This document shows, piece after piece, positions 12,438 to 23,420 of a DNA stretch of 64,000 bases. Under the pieces are notes generated by a model, which worked only from the letters and a program-made list of their open reading frames with translations, was not told the DNA's origin and made no database searches. The stretch is from Serripes groenlandicus (Eukaryota; Mollusca; Bivalvia; Cardiida; Cardiidae). The stretch's first letter is position 1, and every line of letters begins with the position of its first letter. Location of the stretch: contig JASEVX010000003.1 in the NCBI GenBank assembly GCA_031761405.1, positions 67,331,756 to 67,395,755 of the forward strand, in the 5' to 3' direction. Position numbers and translations under genes: made by a program.

Positions 12438-13634
12438 ATGGCTTTAGTAAAGAAAATGTCATATATATGGATGCTAGGACTATTTCTACTGTTGCTTGAT
12501 GTTATTCCGATTTCAATGATATTTGTTGCAGAGGATACCTTTAAGTCAACTACGGTTTTGCCGAAGGGTAAAAAGCCTGCAAGTCCAAAACGTACCACAT
12601 TTATGTCAGTGAAATTTGTTCCACCTGATACTTTTGAGACAACTACGGTTTTACCGAAGGGTAAAAAGCCTACACAACCAATAACTCGCATAGAAACGAC
12701 ACCACCTCCTCGCATAGAGCCTGCTATTGCATTCACCGGTTTTGTGACCACAGCCCCGACAGCAGAGCCAACGACAATACTTTCAAACCCAACAACTCGC
12801 ATAGAGCCGGCTATTCCATTCAAAAGTCCTGTGATTACAGCCCCGAGTACAGAGCCAACGACAATACTTTCGAACCCAACAACTCGCATAGAGCCGGCTA
12901 TTCCATTCGCAAGTCCTGTGATTACAGCCCCGAGTGCAGACCCAACGACAATGCTTTCGAATCCAACAAGTGTGCCTTCACCAGAACCAATGATTGCGGA
13001 ACTTATAGCTCAAACTACAATGGAACAATCGCCAGAACCAATGATTGCGGAACTTATAGCTCAAACTACAATGGAACAATCGCCAGAACCAATGATTGCG
13101 GAACTTATACCTCAAACTACAATGGAACAATCGCCAGAACCAATGATTGCGGAACTTATTCCTCAAACTACAACGGAACAATCGCCAGAACCAATGATTG
13201 CGGAACTTATACCTCCAACTTCAATGGAGCAAGTGTCTGCTGGTGGAATCACAGCTGAAGACTTCACTGAATTAATGGAATTAAACACTTCCACATCTGA
13301 CATTATATCTTCGTTAATATCAACGACATCGACAGAATCCCCCGGTCTGCAGCATCACCAATTAGGAGCCCTCTTGGAGACCGTTTTGTCTGATTACAAT
13401 CCGCGACTACGCCCAAGGAATGACCAATCACGCTTTGTAGCCATTTTTTCTGACTTTGTGCCAGTTAGTATAATAGAATTCAATACACAAGAGCAAAAAT
13501 TCTCTGTTATGGGATATTTTAAAATGGATTGGCGGGACGACTTTTTGACGTGGAAGCCGTCCATGTACGAAGCCATGAAATACGTTCGAATTCCTACACA
13601 GTCTATTTGGATTCCCAAACTCTCCATTGACAAG
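12438..13634 (+). CDS. Channel gene exon 1
   Basis: 399 codons: signal peptide, repeat region and first half of the ligand-binding domain, ending in 'PKLSIDK'. The start is the first Met of the frame and gives a good hydrophobic leader (WMLGLFLLLLDVIPIS). A GT donor at 13635 follows Lys399. The open frame runs 15 bases further only by chance. Confidence 0.88.
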
Positions 13635-16600
13635 GTTGGTACAACATGAACACGGAAATCTGGACCATTATTCTTAAGCCATTGGAAACTCAAAAATATT
13701 CTAAATGGCAAAAGCAACACAATTTCTGATTCGCTCTACCAGACGGTTTGACCAATCAGAAAGTGTGCTTTTTGTTTAATTTCAGATAAGATATGGAATG
13801 GTTTGTGAATTTGGGCCCTGGTAAAAAAAAAAAAAATCAAATCATGGCAATTTCATATATATCATTAAACTTTTTAGACCGGAAGTCTCCTCCGAGTTAT
13901 GTTTACGCACGTGGAGCAAAAAAGAGCTTCTGTGCTAGTAGGTATTTGGCGGGATTCGAAATCTCATGTTACTCGTTCAATGATAAATGAGCCGTCCCGC
14001 GAGAAAACCAACAGTGTGGACTCTGCGTAAAGTTTCGACCCGGATCAGCCTAAGCATGCCGCGCAGGCTTACCCGGATATACACTTTTCTCCTCATGTGG
14101 ATTTTCTGTTTCATAAATCATTACTCTATACCTCTATCCCCCTGAGACTCAATTTGTCGGTCCGGATCAGTCTGCGCGGACTGCGCAGGCTGATCTGGGT
14201 CGATACATTACGCAGATGCCATAATGTTGGTTTTCTCGCGGGACGGCTCAAATTACTGATATAATACATATATACGAGCAACCAACATTAATTCCTCGTA
14301 GCTGAAGTTATATTTGGGGAAGATTATCTTTGTTTTTAGCGTTATCATGACGTAGAAGGTGAGGCAATATACGTGACGTCATTTGGTATCATTCGGGCGA
14401 TGATAACATCCCACTTTAATTACTTTTCACAAGAAAATTATAAATGTTCACATCTCCGGATATTTCTACAATTGTTCAATGTATACACGATTATAAAACA
14501 AAGAGCATAATAGAATCCTTGTCCTGGAAAATATACTTTCGCAAATTTTGACATATATTTCTAAATATCTGTTTGCACATACCAACTGATTACTATATGT
14601 TTTTTAACTTTTGTATTTCTCCGTGATCATTTAGCGGACAAAATAAACCCGTTTCAAACAGATTGAGCCGAATCAACACTGGTGTCGAATATTCCTGTGG
14701 CGTCGGTCATCAATTTCTTGCATTCTTTGTTTTGTTTGGCTGCATATTTTATGAACTGTGCACCAACCAATCAACCAGAATATCACACAGAATCGAACAT
14801 TACAATTGTTTTCATTATTCTCTATCATATACTTAACGTGGATATGTTGCCGCCGTGACAAATCTGAACACGACGAAAAATCTCGAATTACCAATACACT
14901 CTTAACTCTTCAGGCTTACGACGGCAAAGGACTCGTTGGTGACATGTATAGCGACATCGCTCTGATCAACTATAGGGGGTATGTCAGGTGGTTTCCCGAA
15001 GGAACATACAGGTAATTTTATTCCATTAACCATGCAATGATATCCGAAGAAATGTATCAAGAAATGAAAAGTTCAGTTAGGATACAATTTACAGTAGCAA
15101 TCAACGAAATATGAGCCGTCCCACGAGAAAACCAACATTATGGACTCTGCGTACTGTATCGACCCAGATCAGCCTAAGCATGCCTGCGCAGGCTAACCCG
15201 GATAGATACTTTTCGCCTCCTGTTTCAAGAATCATTTCTTTATACCTATTTCCCCCAGAGACGGAATGTGTCGGCCCGGATGAGCCTGCTCGGACTGTGC
15301 AAGCTGATCTGGATCGATACATTACGCAGAGTCCATAATGTTGGTTATCTCGTGGAACGGCTCATATAATCATTGGTAATAAGAAACTTGGAAATGTAAA
15401 GCTCAATACCAACACAATGTACAGCTATAAATAAAAATAAAACTAACCAACAGACAACGACTCAGAAGTGGTTGATTTCGAGAACTCTATTCGAAACATT
15501 TATATATATGACTAATAAATTGTGAAGCTGTTTCCCCCATACGTTGGTTTTTTCACAAAGTTAAGCAACGTTCATCGCGGTTAGTGCCTGGATGAGTGAC
15601 CCGCGATGGCTTATCTCCATGAAGGACCCTACACGTTACAAATGATGGCAGCGGTGGGATTTGGAGAGGACATCGCCATCATCCCCGGACCCCGGTGGTT
15701 CCCAATGAACTGGTTCCCAGTGTGCAGTTGTGTGACTTCAGGTCGAAGTCAAGAGAAAGAGGGATAAATGTAACGGGAATGAGAAATACATGCAAGTACA
15801 AATACCACTGCTACGGCCTTGCTGTGGAAGCCGGCTTTTATAGAGACGTTGCTTTCACAAAGTTAAGCAACGTACATCGCGGTTAGTGCCTGGATGGGTG
15901 ACTCGCGATGGCTTATCCGTGAAGGGCTCGGTACACCGTGAAGGGCTCGGTACACGTTACAATATATACTATGTATTTTCACTGACTCAAGTTAGTTTTT
16001 AATTTACGCATATTCAATCAGATCAAACGTCGCTTTAAACGTGGCTCTAATGTACTTTCAGTGTCGTGTGTAGAGTTACAATCCGATTTTACCCGTTCGA
16101 CATCCAGACCTGTACGCTGTCCTACTTCATAGCAGATGAGGACAACAATACGATCAATTTTAAACATGACGGCGAAGTGGATCTATCCGAGTACATTGAA
16201 AACGCCGAGTGGAAATTAATCGAATTAACAGCAGAGAGAAAACTGGTGAATAACGTATACGTCGTCAATTTCCATTTCAACGTTGAAAGACGTGGCGGTT
16301 TTGCCATGTTCACGCTTGTCGTCCCGGTTCTATTGTTGGCAATGTTAAGCGGCGCAACATTTCTCATACCGATTGAGTCAGGAGAGAAGTGTAGTTTCTC
16401 CGTGACAATCTTTCTAGCCTACGGGATCTTTGAAACGGTTGTCATAGATACACTACCCCCTAATTCTCTCGATATCTCCTATTTCATCATCTACCTGACG
16501 TCTTTGCTCACGATAAGTGTCTTACTCACGTTCTACACAATCCTCCAGGCTAAGATCGTCGAGACCATGGGAGACAAGGTATTCAAATGTTTGTCAGGTA

Positions 16601-16737
16601 CAAACAGTGGTTCACTTACATGGGGTTTGTTCTTACAGAAACTTGACACATATGTATTTGTTTTGTTTCTGGTGTTAGTTGTTGGATTCACTTCCATCTT
16701 CTTCGCTGTGATGTCAGAGAAATTTGATATTATGTAG
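12438..16737 (+). CDS. Cys-loop ligand-gated ion channel, nicotinic-receptor-like subunit (complete, 3 exons)
   Basis: Coding exons 12438-13634, 14914-15011 and 16062-16737 join in frame through GT-AG introns to 656 residues. In order: signal peptide (about 1-31); Pro/Thr-rich tandem repeats (about 33-265); ligand-binding domain (about 300-510) with 'YFKMDWRDDFLTW' and 'IWIPKL'; and a canonical Cys-loop, Cys435 and Cys449 separated by 13 residues containing FYPFD. Four membrane segments follow (about 512-535, 542-563, 572-593, 628-649). M2 keeps the 'GEK' start and Leu at 9', as in cation channels, but has Glu at 15'. The M3-M4 loop is only about 33 residues, far shorter than in vertebrate nicotinic subunits. 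No vicinal Cys pair is seen in loop C, so it is non-alpha-like. Family membership is certain; ligand and partners are unknown. Confidence 0.93.
12711..12971 (+). repeat. In-frame 87-bp tandem repeat (3 x 29 residues)
   Basis: Residues 92-178 hold three units of the type 'RIEPAIPFxSPVITAPS' followed by 'xEPTTILSNPTT'. Arg92, Arg121 and Arg150 are exactly 29 apart. The units are rich in Thr, Pro and Ser, suitable for O-glycosylation (inference). Confidence 0.93.
12978..13232 (+). repeat. In-frame 51-bp tandem repeat (5 x 17 residues)
   Basis: Five near-identical units of 'SPEPMIAELIxQTTMEQ' cover residues 181-265. Changes among units are few (Ala/Pro at position 11, Met/Thr at 15), so the array is young or homogenised. 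Copy number is likely to vary between individuals. Confidence 0.96.
13989..14250. mobile_element. Foldback MITE, GAGCCGTCC family, in channel intron 1
   Basis: The left end 'GAGCCGTCCCGCGAGAAAAC' and the right end 'GTTTTCTCGCGGGACGGCTC' are perfect inverted copies. It is the cleanest member of the family here. Confidence 0.93.
14914..15011 (+). CDS. Channel gene exon 2
   Basis: 98 bases between the acceptor 'TTAACTCTTCAG' and the donor 'CAG|GTAATT'. It encodes residues 400-431 ('AYDGKGLVGDMYSDIAL...', 'FPEGTY') and two bases of Ser432. This is the loop A to loop E part of the ligand-binding domain. Confidence 0.92.
15113..15364. mobile_element. Foldback MITE, GAGCCGTCC family, in channel intron 2
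   Basis: Left end 'GAGCCGTCCCACGAGAAAAC', right end 'GGTTATCTCGTGGAACGGCTC', with the family's internal inverted blocks ('CTGCGTACTGTATCGACCCA' and its counterpart 'GATCGATACATTACGCAG'). Confidence 0.9.
15540..15961 (+). mobile_element. Miniature LTR retroelement (TRIM-like) with 5S-rRNA-like LTRs
   Basis: The 3' LTR is 15769-15961, starting TGTAACG and ending in the inverted CGTTACA. The 5' LTR ends at 15640 with the same ACACGTTACA; its 5' portion is too diverged to bound. Between them, 15643-15660 matches 17 of 18 bases of the complement of a tRNA-Leu 3' end including CCA (primer site). 15751-15764 is a purine tract just before the 3' LTR. The internal region is only about 128 bp and non-coding. 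Both LTRs contain 'AAGTTAAGCAACGT' and, a few bases on, 'GCGGTTAGTGCCTGGATG' and GTGAC, i.e. the 5S rRNA internal promoter region. The 3' LTR also has an 18-19 bp tandem duplication (CCGTGAAGGGCTCGGTACA). Plant Cassandra elements have this design; the parallel is my inference. Confidence 0.7.
16062..16737 (+). CDS. Channel gene exon 3 (terminal)
   Basis: 676 bases from the acceptor 'GTACTTTCAG' to TAG. It begins by completing Ser432 and encodes the Cys-loop, the rest of the ligand-binding domain, M1-M4 and the C terminus '...AVMSEKFDIM'. No exact AATAAA was seen close downstream. A near-identical orphan exon lies at 28610-29285. Confidence 0.94.
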
Positions 16738-16985
16738 TATGAAACTTCTATGTTAAGATACCAACCTTATAGTCATGAAGATTGAAATGTATAGACTTAC
16801 TTAATTGGTTTGGTGTTCATAATTTATTTTATTTGACATGTATGTGTTTTACTTTTTAATAGGTAAATCAAATTTATAGCCACACACTCCCGCAATTTCG
16901 AAAGCTTATACCACTTTTTCGTTTAGCTACTTCCATAAAACAGGCCACAAGAATAAGCTCGAACAGTTTAAACCGTCAATTGAAA

Positions 16986-17240
16986 TGAAACGCTCGACCT
17001 AAACTTCGCTCGCTCGTATGTAGACATGATGACTGCCCAATACAGTTCGGCTCAGATTGACCTTTGCGACAGCCAATCAAATAGTCGCATATCATATCGT
17101 TCGATATAAACAGGTATGATAAACCATATAAACAAACAAGATAAGAAAGCGGTGATTGTCGAGAACCGAGCGTTGGTTGTATCGTGCAATACCATTGGAC
17201 AAGTAAGCCGATGACGTGCTTATGAGTATTTAATTGGATA
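16986..17240. repeat. Interspersed repeat, family of 63711-63996
   Basis: 'GATGACTGCCCAATACAG', 'TGACCTTTGCGACAGCCAAT' and 'GCGGTGATTGTCGAG' have diverged counterparts in the same order at the right edge of the window. The duplicated copy is at about 29534-29790. Confidence 0.7.
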
Positions 17241-17445
17241 GGGGCAATATGAGACTATCTTTTATGCGCTGTCATCAGATCCAATATACGTACAGCGAAG
17301 TTTTTTGTCTTATTTCAGTAAGATTGACCATATGGTTAAGTGGAATCGAACTCCCCTAATTCATGTTCAAGCTCCTTGTACACAAATTGTCCTTGTCCGA
17401 AACACTATATAATGCACTCTGAATATGAATTCAGTAACCAGGGCA

Positions 17446-18110
17446 CGTATTCACCAAACTTTCAAATCCCAAGTTCGCTTTTTGGATTCCCCATGATTAA
17501 GATTTAGTCGTTTTCATCAACGCGTTTTAAACGCGTCTCAATTTAGTCCAGTTTGTAAATGTCGTAAGCCCGAATTATTATAAGAGCTAAAATAAAAGTC
17601 AGTACTATTTATCCTTTAGCCTATTTATAGATTTTCATGTTAATCACAACTTCACATAACTAGCATCTCCATTTGTCATACCGCCTCGCTCTTCATTTGC
17701 TTTGTTTTAATAATCGACCTTTCATGTTCAGTATAATATCTCCCTAGTGTTGCGTGACGAAAACTCCGTCAGTCGCTTTTATTGTAGTTCGTTTTTGTCC
17801 TATTCGATCATCTGTTATTTTCATTCATTTATGCCTTTTGTTTTTCACAAATATCGCTGAAAGTTTCGTCTATGATTGCACATATTTTATTTAAAGATAA
17901 CTTTGAGTAGAAAGTATTTTTTCCACCTATTTTCCACCCAAATCATTGGTCCAACTAAAATATCGAAGCGCTAGCTTTAAGCTGACACCATGTTTTCAAT
18001 TTAGTCCGATAAATTTACCACGCCCCAAAGTAAATTAAATCCTGAGTCCGAAGATCCTAAGATTTAGTTCGATTTTTAATTTAGTCGGGTTGGTGAATAC
18101 GGACTAAATC
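17446..18110. mobile_element. Putative foldback element with ACTAAA/TTTAGT subterminal repeats
   Basis: The left end 'CGTATTCACCAAACTTT' is mirrored at the right by 'GGTTGGTGAATACG'. Many 'ATTTAGTCC' and 'GACTAAAT' blocks lie between. The exact boundaries are uncertain. Copy 2 has it at about 29994-30660. Confidence 0.55.
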
Positions 18111-19004
18111 TCGAAAACGTATTTGAGTCCGAAAATTTAGTCTCAAGTCCGAAAATCGAACCGAAAAAGTCCGAGTAACAGTTGTAAATCAAAGCACTTA
18201 AATTACTAGTAGGACGGTTGTGTTAGTATTCGTACATGACGGTCAGACAGGCGGTTGCACGTGTATGTACAAAAGAGGTCACTGAAACAAATCAAATGAG
18301 TACTTTGTTAACGGTCTTAAGTCATTAAATACCTAATCGTCATGACATTTGGTCAGAGTGTTTGTGTGGATTATATCAGTTCCAAGAGAAACCTTATTGA
18401 TACTATAGAAGTTACATTGTAAAGCAAATAATCATGTGAATTAGTCTAAGTAAGTATTTGTCTTGTCAAAATCAAACAGAATGCTTGTTCTTACGGTTGA
18501 ATTGTAGTCACCTTTGATCATAAATTCGTCCCAGGAGAGCCATATAGTAACATATTGCCGTTCTTGTTTAATCTTTAAATGGCATATGCCAAAATTCATT
18601 ATTCTTTTTAAAAAGATCGCCATATTGTTTTATTTCAGCTCATCTGAGCACGAACTGCGGGTTGAGCTAATGTGATCACTCACCGTCTGGCGTCGTTGTC
18701 GTATGTCAGCCAGTCCCTTAACATCTTCCTACAAACAACTTCTTCTCCTAAACCAACGAAGCAAATATAAATAATCTGAGGAATCCTCTTTCCATGTAGA
18801 ACATTTGTTGCTGCGGCATTAAAATAGGGAACTTGCCAGAATTCTAAAAATCGTCTTTGGAAGATAGTGTTCATTGAGTGACTCTCTACCAAGATTGTTC
18901 AAATTATACCAATGAATTGAAAAACATAGCCGCCAGGGGGCAGTGCTTGTTTTTCTTAAATATGTATAGTAAAGAATTAAAAAATCTTAGTATAATATGT
19001 CCGA

Positions 19005-19165
19005 TTTGCTGATACTGAAGGCTCTGACAATGCTGATACTGACGGTTCTGCGTAGGCTTATACTGTAGGCTATTACTAAACTGATACTGATACTGAAGGC
19101 TCTGACCATTGTGTTACTACAGGCTCTAGCCCGACTCATATTGATACTGATGTCTCTGATATTAA
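19005..19165. repeat. Degenerate tandem repeat (CTGATACTGAAGGCTCTGAC)
   Basis: Repeated, diverged blocks of about 20-24 bases based on 'GCTGATACTGAAGGCTCTGA'. Same block in copy 2 at about 31553-31712. Confidence 0.7.
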
Positions 19166-22100
19166 TTTACACATACCAAAACAACCACCCTGCCAGTTAT
19201 TTCAGTGCTTTTATCCATGATCCGTTTGGCGTGAACATTTACTACGCTTAGAATTATTTGTTTCGGCGGAGCTGCTTGTGTTATTAGAAATGTAGTTTAT
19301 TAATTGTGTAATTTGTCGACGACCTTCCCGAAAATGGTATAAGAGTAATCGAATATCGTTTCCGTTACAGAAGAGAAGTTAATTTTAAATATTTAAGTAA
19401 ATTAATCGTTTCCATCTGTTTTCGTGAACGAAATAATAAATTACATTCCTCGTAAACAATCAGGAGGACGTTTTTCTGTACAATGGTGGTACTGGGTCCG
19501 TTTGAGTCAACGATTGCAGTTACGAACCAGGCCGCCATCTGTTCACACCTTCCACGCATCATTTGTCTGAGCGTTTCAATGTTTGTAAACATTCACGTTA
19601 TATAATTGGATGACATTATTAAAGTAATTGTTCATCAAGCTATATGAATATGTTATATCATTGAAATCATTCAATCAACCAAAAACAGATTACAACCATG
19701 CATTCTGCTTTAACATCCCCTTGAATTGACCTTTTAAGATTGTATAATTTCTAACTCGTGACACGACGCAATATGGAAGCCGAATGTGAAAACCCCTTCT
19801 GATTGTTATATTTTGAAAATTTCTTTGGTGATGTAAATATTTACTTAATAAACGTACTGTTTATAATCTTGTTATTCATGGTCATTTAACTTGTTTAATG
19901 TTTTATCTTTGCGCATTTAATACAATGTGCGAAGAGCACCCAACCTATAAATGCGTTTTCCGTTCAAATGTCTCGATGTGTAGAAATCGTTATTCACATT
20001 TTAGACATGTTCTTAAATGATCGAATCTAAAATTTAGAGGGTAAAACAATAGCACGTCCGTACTTACATACGCCAATTTAAAGCATTCTTACGGCGTCTT
20101 GCAGTCTTTCTTATGGAATCCAGAGGTTGTTTTATGAACACTTGAACATAATTTGATTTCTTTCTAGGACGTCCAACGTTATGGTTGTTTTCTTCGTATG
20201 GTTTAAATTAAAAATCCAATACGTTAGTGACGTAATTAAGGCGGTACATTATAACCGTTCAGACTGCTCCTTATTAGTCACAATGACAAATGACTCAATG
20301 TAAACTGAATTCGACAATCTCCGTAAATACTAGAACATAGTCGTACTTTTCCGTTCCACTTCTTGGAGAATGATGATGATATTAACCTTTCATATTTCAC
20401 CTCTCGGCGCATTAATTTCTAAGCAGTTGTTCAACTTATATTGGAATACTCACTCCTTAAGCTTTTCACTGATGCTCAAACAACATTATAATGATTTTTG
20501 GGGGGTGATCTTAACCTTTTAAATGGAGTTTTGTTCAATCCATGATGAACTATTTTCCCGCGCAGTCTCACCTTAAAATTGAGTTGTATGTTTACAGCAA
20601 TTGGCAGGCTGCCAACTCTAGAAAAAAAGGTTTATCTACTATGACCAGGGGATAAAGCTCGAGACCAAACAACCAGAAATGTTCAACATAAAATATCGAG
20701 TGTCCTTTGAGAAGAAACGCTTCAGGTGTCCCTAGAAAGAAACGGTACCTTCTGCAGGTTTCGTTAACAAGGCATTTCCTGTTTCGGCATACCTTAAAGA
20801 ACATGCACACGTTGGTCATTTTAATTGTTAATAAAATTGCCTACCTTTTGTAAAGAAATCGAATGAATCTTCAAACCGATTAAATTTGCATGTAGGATAT
20901 ACGAATGCATGAAAGTGGTCCGAAACAGTTTCTAAAAACGAAATGAAGGTGCAACAAACAGGGTACAGCTTTAACAGGAGAAATGTTTTGTAGATGTTAT
21001 TTGAAAATTTGCATTGAATTCGTATGTAAATTACATATGGTGATTGCTGAAACTGTACAGATACGATGAATGTGTTTCTTAACCAATCATTGAGGACTTA
21101 GCAATTTTAACAGAAATCCAATACAGAAGGTTACTTATCCTTCACTCAGATGTGTTGTCCATATATATTTGTCGATAAAAGCGTTGAGAAATGGAGACTA
21201 AATTTGTCAGAAATTGGATAACATTTTGATACTTTTCTTTCCTAGGATCACTTTACTTGATGTAGTTGTTCCCAGGTAAAGAAATGGCTATCACATTATT
21301 ATTTTTTATTTAATTTTGATCAATCATATTTGATGGTTAGTTAAATTTAAGAAAAACATTTAGAGATTGAGTGTCCGTTGAGATTAAGCGCTTCAGGTGT
21401 CCCCGGAAAGAAACGGTACCTTCTGCATGTTTCGTTAACAAGGCATTTCCTAGGTCAAGCGCTGCCTCGAACCTATAACTTCCCAGCTGTAGTTGACACC
21501 ATCAAATGATTATGAAGATAGATGATAGTTACAGAACCAGACCTGTGGTAATCATAATATGTTGACCTCAACTATATTCAATTGTAATCTGATTACATCA
21601 CTAAAGTAATTGTAATGTTATGATTACAGTAGATCAAAGAAGTATTTTGTAATGATTACATGTTTTAGCAAAGAATTTGTAATATTATCATTACAATGTT
21701 CAAGTCTGTTCAGAACTAACTGGTTGGCCTGGTGCTTTAGTAGTGGTCATAGTAGTAAAACCATTTTTCTTTTCGAATTTGGCAACCTGTCAATTGCTGT
21801 TAACACCCTATAACGCATTTTATGGTGAGACAAAATAGTTCATCATGCATTCAACAAAACTGCAATTTAAAAAAAAAGGTTAAGTTACCCCCAACAAAAT
21901 AATTATTGGAAGCCGCCAGGAGAATATTTAGACCACATATCGGGATTTCTCTTTGTCCTTACTAAGTACATTAATTTAAGGTAATGACTTTTAAAACATC
22001 CCTTTTACACTCTATATACATGTGTGAGTTTTACAAACTAACAACAAAAGACAACGGCCAGTATATTAATTGAATGATCAGTGAAAAACTTAAGGCGTGA

Positions 22101-22459
22101 GTACTCCAATATAAGGACAACAAATGCTTAGAAATTAATGCGCAGAGGTCAAATATGGAAGCTTATGGAAAAATAAATTGTTAACAAAGATGGCGCGTGA
22201 AAAATGCAGTGGCGGATTTACCAGGGGGACCCGTAGTGCCCGTGCGACGAAAAATAAATGGTAAACGATCCCAGCTCCACTATATCTTTGAACTTTTACT
22301 TTTGCTTTGTTATATTACCCAAAGAAACCCATCACATGGCGATTCAATTTATCTATCTATTTCTTTTTAATATATAAACTTTAGAAAATTAATACGCTGA
22401 TTAATCTCGAGTCCGTTTCCAGTCCTGGTCATTTCACAAGTACTGAAACAGCAGGCGTT
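19166..22459. other. Repeat-rich intergenic DNA of copy 1
   Basis: No gene recognised. Holds an 87-bp direct repeat (20695-20782 and 21367-21453) and a low-complexity 'GTAATGATTACA' stretch near 21580-21700. Both also occur in copy 2. Confidence 0.5.
20695..20782. repeat. Direct repeat, unit 1 (unit 2 at 21367-21453)
   Basis: 'AAGAAACGGTACCTTCTGCA' with 'TTTCGTTAACAAGGCATTTC' occurs twice about 670 bases apart. It may be an old tandem duplication or an interspersed repeat. Copy 2 keeps both (33117-33204 and about 33788-33866). Confidence 0.7.
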
Positions 22460-23015
22460 TCAGGAAGCTGCGGCTATTTTTGAATTCGTCGTCATAGTAC
22501 CTACTATACCGGTTTATGTAGCCGACAGACACGCCGTTACAACAACCCCGATGATATTCCGAAGGAATATTGTAAGCCTGTTATAACTCCCATTCTTGGA
22601 TCATGTGCTCCAAGAATTCTTCAAACGATTTACCTCACTTCAGCAGCGGGCTACTACGACATTCTTACTCTTACCGCCGGTGGATGTAGCACTTAACGAC
22701 GAGTCGGTAAACTTTATCGGCGAAGACCTGCCATCGGACGATACACTCAGGGTGTAAATCGAGTGCTGGAGGAATAAATGGGGTGGTGTATAACCCTTAT
22801 CTTACCGACCAGTCAACCATTGACGACTTAATTAAGGAATGTGATTCGAATGTCCACATAATTCGTTGGATAGCGATCCCATTTATGATGACAAGTTGCG
22901 AGTTCGAAGAAAGAATTTCAACAATCCCACTGAAGATCATCAAAATGCTTACAGGAATGTGCCTTATGTCTGCACATAGATATATGGATATCTACCTGTA
23001 TGTTTTCAAAAGTCT
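22460..23015 (+). pseudogene. hAT-family transposase remnant (C-terminal part), copy 1
   Basis: Frame-broken translation gives 'SRQTRRYNNPDDIPKEYCK' with VITPIL, then 'IECWRNKW'. A dimerisation-region segment 'ECDSNVHII' ... 'MTSCEFEERISTIPL' ... 'GMCLMSAHRYMDI' follows. This order (RQT-R-N-P, E-W--KW, then the C-E-R-S-I-S-L-like dimerisation block) is that of hAT transposases of the DUF4371/Dimer_Tnp_hAT type. Stops and frame changes show it is dead. The longest open piece is 22783-23061. Confidence 0.7.
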
Positions 23016-23093
23016 TCTGCTGCAGATTCATATTGTTTTCAAAAGCATATTTATGAATTAAAAATGTAGCCTACCTAGTATCACTTACGACCA

Positions 23094-23420
23094 GAACCCT
23101 TCGGGACTCCTCGCGGGCAAACTGATCGCACATTAATCAGCTGATGCCTGGCCGATGTTCGGCCGGGCTTCACACATATCGGGCGAGTGCCGGGCCAAAT
23201 TTTGGCCTACCCAGACAATCGACACGCCGCTCAGATCCCGGTCGGAAAGACACTTTGACCGGGGACATGCCGTCGTCTGACCGGCCACCCACTGTGGCTC
23301 GCAGCTTATAAAAGCCGGCTCATCGAATTATTCATCAGATCATCCAGTCGCGCTCTTCACAGAAGGTAACAAGTTAAAACACAGTTTATCACAAAAGTGT
23401 CAGAGTAACAGTACTACAAG
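23094..23420 (+). promoter_or_regulatory. GC-rich promoter-like block with TATA box, copy 1
   Basis: A GC-rich island in AT-rich DNA contains palindromic motifs (CCTGGCCGATGTTCGGCCGGG) and ends in a consensus TATAAAAG at 23307-23314. A splice-donor-like 'CAGAAG|GTAACAAG' follows about 55 bases downstream. The block is kept in copy 2 (TATA at 35640-35647). It could be a real promoter without a recognisable gene, or part of a transposon. Confidence 0.4.

Larger units (their letters stand above)
16738..18999. other. Downstream of channel gene: interspersed repeats
   Basis: Holds a repeat at about 16986-17240, also found (diverged) at 63711-63996, and an element at about 17446-18110 (below). 18110-18999 has no recognised gene; part of 18640-18960 ('ACATTTGTTGCTGCGGCATT', 'GACTCTCTACCAAGATTGTT') resembles the non-coding repeat of 58530-59340. 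All of this recurs in copy 2. Confidence 0.55.

Noticed and set aside
12362..12889. 175-codon - strand frame, and 12978-13181 -
   Set aside because: Both are mirror-strand shadows of the in-frame tandem repeats of channel exon 1.
14758..15015. 85-codon frame with its own Met covering channel exon 2, as an alternative start
   Set aside because: The part before 14914 has no resemblance to the family, and a good acceptor with matching phase lies at 14913.
15556..15610. Possible 5S rRNA gene (also 15857-15911)
   Set aside because: Only the internal control region matches; the 5' half and the 3' end needed for a folded 5S are missing or replaced, and both copies lie inside LTR-like repeats.
19365..19592. 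75-codon - strand frame with 'MAAWFVT'
   Set aside because: Partly deleted in the other duplication unit and without any family resemblance.
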